From Lingula anatina (lineage: Eukaryota; Brachiopoda; Lingulata; Lingulida; Lingulidae), in contig NW_019775758.1 in assembly GCF_001039355.2 (NCBI RefSeq), positions 446,441-510,440 of the forward strand: 64,000 bases of DNA, read 5' to 3'. Below, piece by piece: positions 15,101 to 29,900 of the stretch (positions are counted from its first letter, which is position 1; the number at the start of each line of letters is the position of its first letter). A program made the translations under genes and the position numbers. The notes beneath the pieces were generated by a model. The model saw only the letters and a list, made by a program, of their open reading frames with translations. It searched no databases and was not told the origin of the DNA.

Positions 15101-17495
15101 TTCAGTTCTTGTCACTTGTTTTTGCAGTAGAATGTTAAATGCACCTTATAAAGTTTTGAGTGAAAAGTTCTCATTTTATTTTAATTATCAGTTGCAATTA
15201 CTGGTTTGCAGTTACAAACAATCTTTAATTTTTAACTCACACAATATTCCAGTTGGATGTGGTGGGACCCCACCTTCTGTCGCAGGTGCCACACCACCAA
15301 ATCTGTCTTCCACACCACCAAACCTGGGCTCAGTGGCAACGTATGCTTGTAGCACTGGGTTTTTCCGCACTTCTGGGAGCCTGACAGCCACCTGTACCAA
15401 CACTGGCTGGAACTGGGGTTCTGAGGGAGTACTTCAGTGTTCTTGTAAGTCAACTAATTCTACCTCTTCTTAAATCTCTCCTCTTTATTCTTATACCTCT
15501 TTTTCTTCTTCTTCATCTTCTATCACTACTTTTCCCCTTTTCTTCTTCTTCTTCTTCTTCTTGTGCTTCTACTTCTTCTTCCTTGTCTTCTTCTACCTCT
15601 TCTTCCTTTTCTTCTTCTACTTATTCTTCCTGTTCTTCTACTTCTTCCTCTTCTTCTTTTTGTTCTTTCTCCTCCTTGAATTCTAGACAACTTTATATGC
15701 AACAAACCATTTATCAGTATAATTTACTAACATGTGGGCTATGGAAGGTTCTCATAATGCACACTAATCATAATGTTCCACTGTCATATTGCAGCTGGCT
15801 GTCCACCACCCCCACAGATAGATGGCGCTGAGTACACTCCCAGGACAGGCCCATACAGAGAAGGCAGCTCCCTCAGCTACTCCTGTGGTAGAGGGTATAT
15901 CCAGATAGCAGGCGCCAGATCACTGAGATGTGAGGCTGGTGTCTGGATAGGAAGCAGGATTGCTTGTGCCCGTAAGTGAGAGATGGTTGGATCATATAGA
16001 ATGTTTTATTTGAGTATATGGATTATAAGTTTCAGGGATCACTTTCTTATTAACTTTCTTTTAGCCTAACAGCTTGTTAATTATAGTAGAAATTGATTTT
16101 TTTTGTCATAATTAGTGATTTATTTGAAATATGCATAAAGGATATCAAGTGAGATATTTAATTTAGGGTATAATAATTTTATTGAGAGCTTCAAGATAAC
16201 ATTTTTTTGCTTTCAAAATAATATTTCTCATGCCATAATTATTAAAGCACATTCATTTTTATTGGATAATATCCCCTGAACTTGTTAAAGTGCAAGAAAA
16301 ACCATCCAGCAGTGTGTATTTTTCTCATGCTAAAACAAGCATAAAAAGAAATCTTATTCACATTCCAGGGGGCTGCAGTGATGACCCCCCTAGCACCGAT
16401 GGTACCACCTGGGCCACCTCTGGCAGACCTTACATGGAGGGTGCCAAGGCCATATACGTGTGTCTACCTAACCATATAGAGGACCGGGGGAACCACACCT
16501 TGGTCTGTACCAATGGAGAGTTCCAGGGGGAGCCACTGGCCTGTGAAAGTAAGGAAGTCTCGGTTTGGACATATGGCTGCCTTTTATGAATATTTTTTAA
16601 ATTTTATGTGTCATTTTGATTTGTTTTATGTCAACCTTTTTGATTTTACCAGGTTAAGAGGAATGAGATGCAAGGGTTAAATGCAACTGTTATTTTCATC
16701 AGTATTTACAGTTTTTCTACCATTCTTTGTCTGTCTGCTCCTGTTGTCTGTTTAGCTCAGGATAAGAAGTATTTTCTAAATTTTTCACGTCAGAAAACAG
16801 TATACTCTAAGTATACTCAAAAAGTGCATTATACCCAAAATACCCCATCAGTGATATCTTATAACCCTGATAATTCTTTATCTCAAACAAACTATCATAA
16901 TAAAGGAAATATTTATTTAATTTTTTGACGTATTTACAGGTGGTTGCCAGCAAAACCCCCCTGCTCTAAACCATGCAGACTACTCCCCAGCAAATGGCCC
17001 ATATGCCACTGGAGCTAGGGTTACTTACAGATGCCATGACGACTATGTCAAAGTGTCTGGTGGTGACTTCCTGACATGTCAAAATGGAGTGTTTGTTGGG
17101 AATTATATTCAGTGTCAACGTAAGTAGCATTTCATTTGGAACTTGTGAGAGTAACAATTTTTATTGATTTTGAAATCATGATTGATATAGAAAAACAATG
17201 AACAGCAGCTGAAACTAATTTTCTATTGATTCAGTAATATATAAAATCACATGTCAAATCTCTGACCATTTTAACCCTTTAACATCCAAAGTTAACTCTT
17301 TGATCCCCAGGTGCATGTCCTACTCCACCTTCAAACCCAGGCACCATACAGATTGCCACTGAACCATTCATAGATGGCAGCACAGTCACATATTCCTGTG
17401 AGACTGGGGGTGTGGCTATAGCTGGAGTCAACAATTTAGTTTGCCAGGCAGGAAGTTGGCAGGGTCAGCCACTGGTCTGTAATGGTAAGTGTTTA

Positions 17496-17547
<52 letters not shown>

Positions 17548-17889
17548 CTGTACTTNNNNNNNNNNNNNNNNNNNNNNNNNNNNNNNNNNNNNNNNNNNNN
17601 NNNNNNNNNNNNNNNNNNNNNNNNNNNNNNNNNNNNNNNNNNNNNNNNNNNNNNNNNNNNNNNNNNNNNNNNNNNNNNNNNNNNNNNNNNNNNNNNNNNN
17701 NNNNNNNNNNNNNNNNNNNNNNNNNNNNNNNNNNNNNNNNNNNNNNNNNNNNNNNNNNNNNNNNNNNNNNNNNNNNNNNNNNNNNNNNNNNNNNNNNNNN
17801 NNNNNNNNNNNNNNNNNNNNNNNNNNNNNNNNNNNNNNNNNNNNNNNNNNNNNNNNNNNNNNNNNNNNNNNNNNNNNNNNNNNNNNNNN

Positions 17890-17932
<43 letters not shown>

Positions 17933-20900
17933 TTTTTTTTGTTTGAGAGGGTTCTAAATCACAGGTATCAGCTTCAACTCTGTTCATTCACTTTATGTTT
18001 ATCTCATTATATGGCAGGGGCAAATGTGAAAATTATGATAGCAGAAATGAAGACTTTCACAGATTTGTATACTTGGTTGGGTGAGCCACAGATTTAAAGA
18101 TGGGTGTTAAGTCATGCAACAGAGTAGAATTGGAAAGTAACAAAAACTTTGGATATTTCATCAGTTGGATATTCCATGCATTTTTCAGAGGGCTGTACCA
18201 CTCCTCCCTCCATCGCCTCAGCCACATACTCCCCGCCACAGGGTCCATACAGGGAGGGTTCCCAGGTGACCTACACCTGCGCTACTGGTCTGGTCCAGAC
18301 GTCCGGCAGCAGGACTCTCACCTGTAGAGGGGGGCAGTTTGTGGGGACTAGGATGACCTGTGGAGGTAAGTTATTGGAGTTTTGTTCATCAAGACAGAAT
18401 GAACTCTTTCTGTAGCAGAACTTAATCTGCAGTTGAATAGTTTATAGGGATTAACTTGTAGAGCTAAATTACAGACGATATTTTAAAATAATAGAAAAAG
18501 CTTATCAGTAATCTTGAGAAAGGCATCTCACCATTCAACATGTGGGATTCAATCTACAGGTTCTGAATAGACCAAAAAGGAGTCTTTTTCCATGGAGCAG
18601 ATTTCTTAATAATTGTGGAAAATTGTGGTATTGGTTTAAGAATGTTTTTTTCAGTGCATCATGAATCAGATAAATATACTAAGTGGATTAATTAATAAAT
18701 TTGAACATTTCATTCTCAGTTGGCTGTACAAGTGACCCAGTGGCCCCAGCCAATAGCTTCAGCAATGCTACAGGAGGTCCTTATCAAAATGGCGACATCA
18801 TCTACTACGAGTGTGTCAGTGGATATGTGCCAACAGGGGGCAGTGCGTTCCTCACCTGTAGCCAGGGGAGGTTTGTTGGGGAGCGCCTCACCTGCTCTGG
18901 TATGTGGTACACTGTATTCCACGTCATTGTTAAAATGTGACATTATTTTACCAGATGATGGATGTATACAATGATGTATATAATGTTATTAAAAAGCATT
19001 TAGTAGAAAATGTGTAATTTTTTGGAATAAATTGAATTTAACTAGAAGATATGACACTTTTATATCCTTGTCTATGTAACAAAAAAAGTGATTTTATTGA
19101 TTTCAAACTAAACATTATATGCACTGAAGTGTCTGTGTGCTGAATTGACATTTACTGTTGCCTTTTATCTTTACATTTTCAAATATTTAATATTATTTTG
19201 CCCAATCACCACCAGGTGGCTGCCTGTCCCCTCCTCCCAGCATTCCCAATGCCCTCCTGACGCCAATGGCGCGGCCATATCTGTCAGGCATGCTGGCCCA
19301 GTACAGATGTGCGAACAATTACGTCAAAGTTGGAACCAGTGATTCGTTGACGTGTTCCAATGGGCCTTGGATAGGAACAAGAATACAGTGTCAGCGTAAG
19401 TAATGGCAATTGCTCGCTATATTCCGTCATAATTGATATCATTATAAATTCTGGAATAACAATGTGTTAATGATACCTAAAAAATAGTGACAATAACAGA
19501 TACGATGTTTTCTTTTTTTGTGTCAACAGCCAAAAGTTTTAAACTTTAAATAATGCTCTGTTAGCTAGTTGTGTGAAATGTTCATTAAATGTTAGTAAGA
19601 GACCAGCAAAGAAATTCATTTTGTATTTAACAGTAAAGGCAATGTTCCTGCTCTTAGGTATAATAATTTAATTGATAATATCTGATATCTAAAGTTTTGA
19701 ATAATCTCGATAAATTTCATTGAAATATTTTTTCAGGTGGCTGTACAACTATCCCCAATATTGCTAATGCCCAGAAATTGACCAATGGCAACGTGTTCAC
19801 AGAGGGCAGCAGTGTCACATTTGGTTGTGTGACAGGGTACATCCAAGATGGTGGTAGTACATCACTTGTCTGCAATGGTGGAACTTTTCAGGGAGAACAG
19901 ATTGTTTGCATACGTAAGTTGATTTACATGAGCTGCAGACATTATTTATTCATCACTTATCTTTGATTGTGTATTTTTTGTCAAAAATGACTTCTCTTTA
20001 TTTTTAAAGCACTTGAAGGCTCAAACAAAATAATGATTCTTTTTATATTGGGTTTGAGAACCAAATCAATATTCAGTACTTTTTCAGAAATGGATCGAGT
20101 CTTTTGAGGGCGTCTTCCCTATTGTTTATATGTCAATAAAACACCATATACGATACAATTCCCATAATTCTCTTTATGAGTAAATTTTTAAATTTGATTA
20201 ATGAATTAATGAGTACCATTCATGCATACTCTGTATCGCTTTCAGCTGCCACTGTAAGCTGTAGCACAGAGCCTCCCACTGTGACCAATGCCAGAGTCAT
20301 TAAGAGTGGCGCCCCCTATCCAGATGGCGGCACTGTGCAGTATGAGTGCCAGGCCAAATACGTGAAAACAGGGGGCAGCACTAGTCTCACCTGTAACCGC
20401 GGCAACTGGGTTGGAGACAGGATTGTATGTGCAAGTATGTGATTACTTCTTGCTTGTCCCAAGACTATAGACAATAGTGACTTGAGTGAACATTCTGACA
20501 ATATTGCAATTCAGAAATATTATACTATGAACGTTTTAAATTTTTTTCACGCATTTATTTCTTCATTTGCATTTTCAACTTATAATCTATCACTTTCTTT
20601 TTACAGAGGGATGCAGTGGAAATCCACCAGAGATTCCCAATGGCAATGTGTTCAGCAGTGTGCCGCCATATTTGGAGGGTGCACAAGCAACTTACTTTTG
20701 TAACAGTGGCTTTGTGGTGGCCAGTGGAGACATAACACTGCGATGCACAGATGGTAGATTTACAGGAACCATTCCTCAATGTAGACGTAAGTGTCTCTAA
20801 TTGAACTTGGATTTTTTAAAATAACCAAATGAAAATGTCAAATTATATGTCCGAAAAAATATTTTTTTAAACTAGCAGACAATGTTTAAGGTATTTATGA

Positions 20901-23900
20901 AAAATTAGATATGAATGTTTTCTTTCAGTAGTCTCAAAAAAATTATTTAGTCTTTGACAGAATAAAATGAAAACTCCTTAATATCACACTCCTCATTTTA
21001 TTACCTGTAGCCACAAATTTAATCTATTTTATTCCATATTAATAAATTAAGAAATTATTTCACATTGATTTCAGCTGGTTGCCTACAGGCTCCCCCTACA
21101 ATACCCAACACGGAGCAGAGTGGATCTGGACCCCCATACCTAGAGGGCACCTTAACCTTCTACACCTGTGCCACGGGGTACATTAAGGTCCAGGGAGATG
21201 ACCGGCTGACCTGTAGAAGTGGACAGTACGTGGGAGCTCCACTGATATGCGAATGTGAGTACAGTATTTATTCTGAAGTTTCAGATACCAAGTATTTCAT
21301 TCTTTTTAGGATTTAAAGTCATGAAGTTTATTACTCACACAGTTGTAATTTCTAATAGTTTGAACCAATTTCAGTTTTTTTTCTTAAAATATCAAATCTC
21401 CATTTTTGGGTATAGTTCAGCTAATACAAAAAATGTATTATATTATCAGTGTTAAACATGTTTGATGGGCAATAATTTATATGATGTGTGATTTGATTAA
21501 GTTTGATACTGTCCATATGAAATCCATCCTTAAGAATATAATTTTTAAGGTTGCTTAAAATTGATAATTACATTTCAATTGTTGATTGAGATATGATCTC
21601 TTCTTCCAGCTGGGTGCCCCGCCCCTCCACAGGTAAACAATGCAGAGGTGGCACTCCCCCCAGGGGGTCTATACCAGGGCACTGTGGTGACGTATTACTG
21701 CAGTGATAACTATGTACAGACTGGAGGAAGTAAGACACTGCGCTGTGAGAGAGGAAACTGGACAGGACAGAGAATTCAGTGTAGTTGTAAGTGTGAATAA
21801 GTATTCATGCATATGTGGGGATGGCTAATAGCAATTAAAATACTGTTCTAAGTTTGGCATTGTGATGTTGAATTGGAATTAACATTAAAATGTGGGTGCA
21901 GATTCATTTAGCATTTATTTTTGCAAATAAATATGAGTTCATCTTGATATTTTAAAAAGTCTAAATTATATTATTTTTTATATGACAGTTCATGGTTATT
22001 GTTATTTTCTATAGCTGGCTGTGCTGGTTCCCCAGAGGTGGTTCCAAATGCAGAATTTACCACTACTTCATCAGAACCTTACCTAGAGGCTGCCGTCTTG
22101 ACCTACTCCTGTGTCAGTGGCACTGCCAAGATTGGCGGAGCTGAGCAACTTGTCTGCCGCAGTGGAAAATTTACGTGGAATCAGGGTGGCGCTCTAGTGT
22201 GCCAGGGTATGTATTGATTACTATTTTGGATTATCACATCCAAACACAATCAGTCCCAAACTCAGTCACATCCATGCACAACTAACACAATCACATTCCT
22301 GGCACAACTAACACAATTATCAGATGACTTTGAAAAAGGGTGTTTTTTATAGAAAGTTTCAAGACATATGTGCAATCAAGCTAAAAATTTAATTATCAAT
22401 ATGCTGATCATTCATGTCCATGAAGATGACTTTAAAGCTACATTTATCATTCAGATTTTTATAAGTTGGGTGCAAAGATAATGAAAATAAGTAATCCTTA
22501 GAATTTAAAAACATTGTATCTTATTACAGCTGGTTGCCAGGGAGCACCTCCCACCATACCACGTGCTACTCACAATGGTGCAGGTGGTCCATACCTACAG
22601 GGTACAGCAATTACGTACACATGCAACAGTGGATTTGTTGCCAATGGCGGCAGTCGCACTCTGACTTGTCGAGGAACAACTTTCCAGGGAGAGCCTTTAC
22701 AGTGTGCAGGTGATGAGATATTTTGTATGTTCTTTGTCAGAGAGAGAGAGAGAGTGAGAGAGACCAAATGGTTAATAGTATATGGATAAAGATACTTTTG
22801 AAGTTTAAGAGTAGGTGACCTCTAGAGAGTTTAATTTTTCACTTTTATTTGGCAAAAATGATGTCACACCATTAGTCACATAGGACACAACCATTTGTCT
22901 CATCCAACAGTCAAATATTGCACCTAACACAATAATTTCTTCATTTCCAGCTGGTTGTGAGAGTCAACCCCCTTCAGTTCCCAGGACAGTCAATAACGGC
23001 GGCAGTGGACCATATCTAACAGGACAAGTTGTCAGCTATAGCTGTGCCGCAGGTAACGTGGCAATCTCGGGAGATCGTGACCTCAGGTGCAACAATGGAC
23101 CTTGGGTGGGAAACAGGCTGAACTGTCAATGTAAGCATCAGCTCTTGTGACTTGACCTTTTTATGAAATGAGTAAAATTTTATATCAGATTTGTTTTTAA
23201 GCAACTATGGAACTGATGAATGAAGATGTGATATATTCGTAGGAGAATATAAGTCTGTGAATTATTTGTTCCCAACTAGTAAGGGACCTGTATTTCTAAA
23301 AGCAAACTTCTTTAACAGCCATGTGGTAGTAAAATATGATAGAAAGTACAGTAATGAATGAAAATCAGAATACATGTATAAATAACATTATCCATTCTTC
23401 AACAGCTGGTTGTAGTCAGAGCCTCCCAGAAGTCCTTGGCGGTGGCTATGTGGCCCCAACAGGTCCAGTGACGCAGGGGACACAGATCACATACAACTGC
23501 AGCCAGGGGTTTGTACAGGTGGCGGGTTCGTCCTCGCTGATCTGTAACAATGGAGTCCTGCAGTGGCAGGGGGGAGAGCTGCAGTGCCGACGTTAGTATA
23601 TATCTGTTAAAATGTTGCTGTGCACAGGGGCAGGCCCGTAGCCAGCAATTTCAAAAGGGGGGTTCTATTTCTGAAAAAGTGGACCTTTTCCCATAAAAAC
23701 TTCATGTACCTAGATCAAATTTTACCCAGAGTGGACCTTTCCCAGCAAAAGGGGTGGTTGTTTCGAACTCCCGAAACCCCCCTGGCTACGGGCCTGCAGG
23801 GGTTTATTTATATGTTATGCATTTTTTGTAACTAACATGTATGTATGTTTTGAGCTTTATTTACACAGTCATAGAAGTTATCGTTGATAGAAATGTCATG

Positions 23901-26900
23901 AATTATATACTTATAATTCTGTTTCAATTTGTCTGACAATCATTCCTCTACTGATCAGTTTTTGTGATTAAATTTTGACACAAATATGCTACATAAGCCA
24001 GTTATTTGGATAAAACTCTCACTCAGTCTGATAATTTTACTTCTTCATTAGCTGGTTGTACTGAGGTACCCACAGTTCCCAATGCCAGGGTGAGAGCAGC
24101 AGCGCCACCTTTCAGACAGAACTCCTTGGTCTTGTATGAGTGCAACCCAGGCTACATTCAGACTGGTGGCTCCATCTTTCTCTCCTGTAACAATGGACAG
24201 TTTGTTGGACAAAATATAGTCTGTGAACGTAAGAAGAATCTTGACTTTTTTGGCATATGTCACTTTATTGTGAAAAGCATTTGCTATTTTGAGACTTGAA
24301 ACATTAGTTTTGTTTTTGGGCTTTTGTAAATCAGAGAACTCTAGTACTTTTGCGTTTAAACATCGATTTTATAATTTGATCCTGTTTCCTTGTACAACAA
24401 AGACATTCCCAATATTTACATATTTTAAGTAGAAATGTTCATGGAGATAATTGATTTACTTTTAAAAAATTCATTTCAAATCATCATTTTTGCACCAATT
24501 TTCACTTCTCTTTGTTTTAAAAAACTAGTTTTCTTGATAATATCAACTGATGAATCATTAATATTCCATTTCATGCAGCTGAAAAAATAGAATGTATCAG
24601 AGAGCCGCCATTGGTGGCTAATGCTGTCAATAATGGAGCAGGAGCACCTTATGCAGATGGCGCCACTGTCACCTATAGCTGTGCTGAGGGCCACGTCAAA
24701 GTGGGTGGGGGCTCGGAGTTGACATGCAGTAGGAATGAGTTTTTAGGCACCAGGATTCAGTGTGCATGTGAGGAACTGCTGAAACAAACTTAATTATTTC
24801 CAGTCCTTATTTTGCTGATTATTTTGTAACTGTTTCATTAGTTAATTTTATTTTCATCTTGGGAAATTTTCATTTTTAAACCATTTTGTCTTTAGACATG
24901 TGATTAAAAAGTAAAGTAACTTTAAACCAGCCTAGTTGAACTGAATTATTCAGCAAAAAAAAATAATAATAAATAATTAAAAAGCATTTTTGTCCAATTT
25001 CCATTCATAGCTGGCTGTAAGGAAGGACCATCTGTGGGTCAGAATTCAAACCGTAACCTTGGTGCAGCACCATATCTAGAGGGAGCCACAGCTCGTTACT
25101 CCTGTATCTCTGGTTATGTCCCCGTCAGTGGCCAGACCTCCCTCACATGTACCAGTGGGACATTCCGTGGAGATCCACTTGTCTGTAGACGTAAGGTTTC
25201 CAAATGGAGGAAAATTATATAAAATGATTGCTGCATTTTCCCCTCACATACTTAAATGTTAGATTTGTGACTGAGTATTAGATTGAATTCAGTATAATTT
25301 GCAATGGCATGAACACTATTGCCAATTTTTTAGAGATATATATATTTCAGTCTTTTGTCTCTGAAAAATGTGTCTTGGATTAAAGTATTGCCATAATAAT
25401 CATAAATGAATACTTTATGAATGTCCTCAAATTTTAAATTTACATAGAAATAATGAGAAGAAAATTTTCCCTAAGTAACTTTGCTGTCTATAACATTATG
25501 GCTTGTCTTGTCAGGTGGTTGTAGTGGAACGCCCCCTACACCTCCGCTGACCAGCCATGACAGGACAACAGGACCCTATCTCCAAGGAGACATCATCACC
25601 TACCAATGCTTGCAGGGAAATATCAAAACATCTGGTGACACCCAACTTCGTTGTGATGGAGGGAATTTTGTCGGCCAAGCTCTTGTTTGTGAAGGTAGTT
25701 AAGATTCCTTGTAGTTTGTCATTGGATTTGAGCTTGAATAATAGAAATGGAATTCTCTCTTTTTTATAATTAGTATATTAAAGTGAACCAAATATATATT
25801 CAAAAGATTTAGATGCTCTTAAAGAACACATAAAATTATAAAGGAAATCTTTTCTACACATCAGGTAGTGGATGCAAGGTTCATCAAACATAATAGACTT
25901 TCCACTCATTGCTTTAAATTTTTTATCTTTTATGTTTGCACATGTTGAACATGTCTTTCTTTCTTAGAATTTGCAATTTTAATGTATAAAATACATAATA
26001 TTAAAAGAATTTCCCTTGTTTTTTCCCAGCTGGCTGTTCAGGCAGCCCTCCATCTGTGATCAATGCAGACCTGAGTGCAGGCTCAGGCCCCTACAGGGAG
26101 GGTTATGTGGTAACCTACTCCTGTGCCACGGGGTACCTCCAGACTGGAGGACAACGCTTCCTCACCTGCCGCAGTGGCTCCTTCCAGGGAGAGAGAATAC
26201 GCTGTCAAAGTAGGTCAAGTAGTAGGCTGTATGGGAATGATATTGTTGCAGAATTCCCTTAACAAAGATACGCAATAGCACATCCTTCACTTCCGAAATT
26301 GTGCTCAACTTCAGTTTAACCTCAATTAATACAGTTGTACCTTTCTACATCCCTCTATCTGTTCATCCATCCATCTATCAACATTCATCAACCTTTATAT
26401 AGTGCAAAACAAAAACTCAACACTGGCTTTATAACATTAATTTTCTCTAAACATACAGAAACAGAAATAAACTACAGCCAAGCACTGTAAATTACTTAGG
26501 ATAAAAAAATAACGGAAATACAGTTCACAGTGTATTGATAGTACAACAATTGAAAAAAAAAGTTACTGTAGTAATCACCACTAGCACTGGATTAATCCTT
26601 TCTCTTTCACCTTCACAGGTGGATGTCCCAACCAACCTCCCCAGATCCCCAATGCAGCCATGTCAGGTGTGATCAGCCAGCCATTCTTACAGGGCAGCAC
26701 TGTCAGCTATGTGTGTAACCTGGGCTATGTGTCTGCCACCTCCAGCTCTATGTCCATCACATGCCAGCAAGGACAGTGGGTGGGCATGGAGAGTATTAGA
26801 TGTCAAGGTAATGTGTTAGGTGTGACAGTGTATTAGGTGTGACAGTGTGTTAGGTGTGACAGCAAGGACAGTGGGTGGCCATAGAGAGCATTAGATGTCA

Positions 26901-29900
26901 AGGTAATGTGTTAGGTGTGACAGTGTGTTAGGTGTGAGAGTGTGTTAGCTGTGACAGTGTGTTAGGTGTGACAGTGTGTTAGCTGTGACAGTGTCTTAGT
27001 TGTGACAGCAGGGACAGTGGGTGGGCATGAAGAGTATTAGATGTCAAGGTAATGTGTTAAGTGTGACATTGTGTAAGATGTGACAGTGTGTTAGGTGTGA
27101 CAGTGTGTTAGGTGTGGCAGTCCATTGTTCTGGGCTTAATTAGCCTAAAACAGTTTAGCCATTCCTTTTTCAAAATATGAAATGGGTAAAAATTTGTGAC
27201 ACTTGAATGTAATTTTATTTTGAAAATCATTTTTGAAATAATAATAGCTGTTTTTTATCAAAACTAAAGATGATATTGGAAAAAAAATAGACTAATCAGT
27301 GTTCATGATCATTATTATGGTATTCTCAGCCACACATGTTACAAATAACATGATGTTATATCTCACTCCTCCAGCTGGATGTAGTGACAGTCCACCCTCC
27401 ATCCCCTTCGCCACCCACAATGGCCGCAACGAGTCATCCGTCCAAGGTACCAGGGTCACTTACACGTGTCGGAATGGATTTATCGCAGTGCGTGGAAGTC
27501 GAGTCTTAATGTGTGGCAGCAGTGGAGGTTATGAAGGCGAGAGACTGGTCTGTCAACGTAAGTGATTTTACGAATTATAAGTTAAAAGGAAACATTTAGT
27601 TAACACTGAATTGAAGTTAGCAAAGAGTTAAGCATCCATTAAATATTGTATTTCTGAAATTTTTTATGGTATATGAGCTAATTGTTGCCACGAAAACAAA
27701 TACATCAAAGTTATAGTTTTCTTTAAAGTAATGTATTCAAAACACACTTCTAGCTGGGTGCGATAACGAACCGCCATCAATATTTGGAGCAACTAACGAT
27801 GCCAGTGGTGCCCCCTATCAGCAAGGTCATAGAGTGAGGTATTCCTGCACCACGGGCAATGTTGCTATCAATGGCAGTGATGTTCTTACCTGTAATGCTG
27901 GCACATGGGAAGGCCAGAGACTACAATGTAGACGTAAGTTCAGTGTTTTCAAGGAGTATTTCACTTTAAATTTTAATTATAAGTGCAGCAAGTAGCATTC
28001 TGAGATGTATGAATAGGTTTGTGGTTTTTATTTATTTTTCTAGTTTTTGTTCTGTTCCATTTTTATTGTTTTTTTTTTGTTTGTTTATTTAAATTTATTT
28101 TACATAGTCAATTTTTGATTTATATCCTAATAATCATTCCAAAAATCTTGTCTTTATTATGTTTTTAGATGCCTTAATTTATCTTCTTATTAATAATATT
28201 TTTTTTACTCAGCTGGTTGCTCCCAGAATCCACCTTTCATCTTTGGTGCCTCTTTCGTGGTCCCCGGGGTACCCACCCAGGGGTCAACTGGCCCCCAGGG
28301 ATCAAGCGGTCCACTAGGACCTGTGTTACCTGCCTATGTCCTGCAGGGCACACAGATTCAGTACACGTGCGACACAGGAAGAGTGCGTGTCTCCGGCTCC
28401 CTCACACTCACATGTGATAATGGTATATATGTTGGAGAGAGGATAAAGTGTGAATGTAAGCAAAAATTATTTTTTTATTTTTTATTTATGTATTGATTAA
28501 GTTATCATGTGATTAAATCCAGGTTTCTTGAATTAAAAGGTGATTTGAATATTTTGTTATCAATTCTTCAAAGGTATGTTATTTTATGTATTTTATATTA
28601 AAACAATTGGTGTTTTTATCATAAGTTAAAATAATAAATTTCAATAAATATGTTTTGTTTCTTAACAATTGTTTTGTCATTTTTAAGAAAATTATTGTTA
28701 AATTAGTGCCCGTTTTTAATTGGTAAAATGAGTTTATGCCTGTTTCCAATCAAACATTAAATTTACAGTGGGCTGTGTGAGTGCACCTGTCATCCCCAAT
28801 GCTGTTATCAGTGTGGGTGAGGCACCATACCTACGAGCAGAGACCGTCACGTTTGCATGCGCCGAGAGATACATCAAGTCAGGAGGACAGGAGACACTGG
28901 TGTGCGGACGCAATGGTTTTGAGGGAGAAAGACTTCAGTGTGAACGTAAGTTGATGGAGCTTTGACAATCATGTTCTTTTGAATTACGAACAAATTGGTT
29001 TTTGGGGGGTTTTAGAGCAGGATTTATAAGAGTTTTAGTTATGAGGACATTGCACCTTTTGATTCTACTTGGATTTTGTGTGGTGAATTTAGGCCCAGAA
29101 TTCCATGCCATCCATTTTTATTTATTCTTTGGGAATTCACAAAATGTAAGGCATTCATTATCCTGTCTACCATTATTTACAAAACAAACTAATGGTGGCT
29201 GTCCTTGTTCATCATTTCAGCAAAAATTGTTGGTTGCTACCAGGAGCCTCCCTCTCCAGCCAATGCCGTCAGCAGTGCCACAGGATCCCCGTATGCAGAG
29301 GGCGTTGCTGTCACCTACAGCTGTGCCACGGGTTACGTGAAGATCAGCGGAGACAGCAGCTTGACTTGCCGTAATGAGCAGTGGCAAGGAAGTAAAATTG
29401 TGTGTAGAGGTAAGGGTGAGCAGAGAGGGTCAGTTTACCAGAATTATTCATTTCAGCCATCTGTCAATTTGATAGGTTTGTAGCTTATAGCATATAAAGG
29501 TATTATGTATCTATATATATCACAGTGCAATCCACTTGTCACATTTAACCCAAAGACTTTTCTATCAAAATATCAAACCCGTCATTATTTTCATGTTATC
29601 TCACCCAATACATCACAGTGCCTCACTTAGCACATTCACTTAATGTATCACCAAAATGTTATCGCAATATCTCACCTAACACATTATATATTATATCTCA
29701 TTCCAGAGGGCTGTCCCTCCAACCCACCAGATGCACCCTTCGCCACATATCAAGCTGGCTTTATCCCTCGTCTTGAGGGCAGTGTTGCCACCTATACTTG
29801 TGTACCTGGTACAATCCAGGTGGGCGGGGACAGGGTGCTGGAGTGTATTGATGGACAGTTCAGGGGGCAGCTGATTCAGTGCCAAGGTTTGTATGGAAAT

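Noticed and set aside
15583-15831. Ser-rich frame
   Set aside because: Translation of the TTC/TCT intronic tract leading into the acceptor of exon 28.
17412-17987. Frames running through the N gap
   Set aside because: Made of GT/GA microsatellite and N; not coding evidence.
29180-29212. ggtggctgtccttgt resembling a CCP exon start just before exon 54
   Set aside because: No AG acceptor directly before it and no module follows in that frame; the supported acceptor is at 29220.
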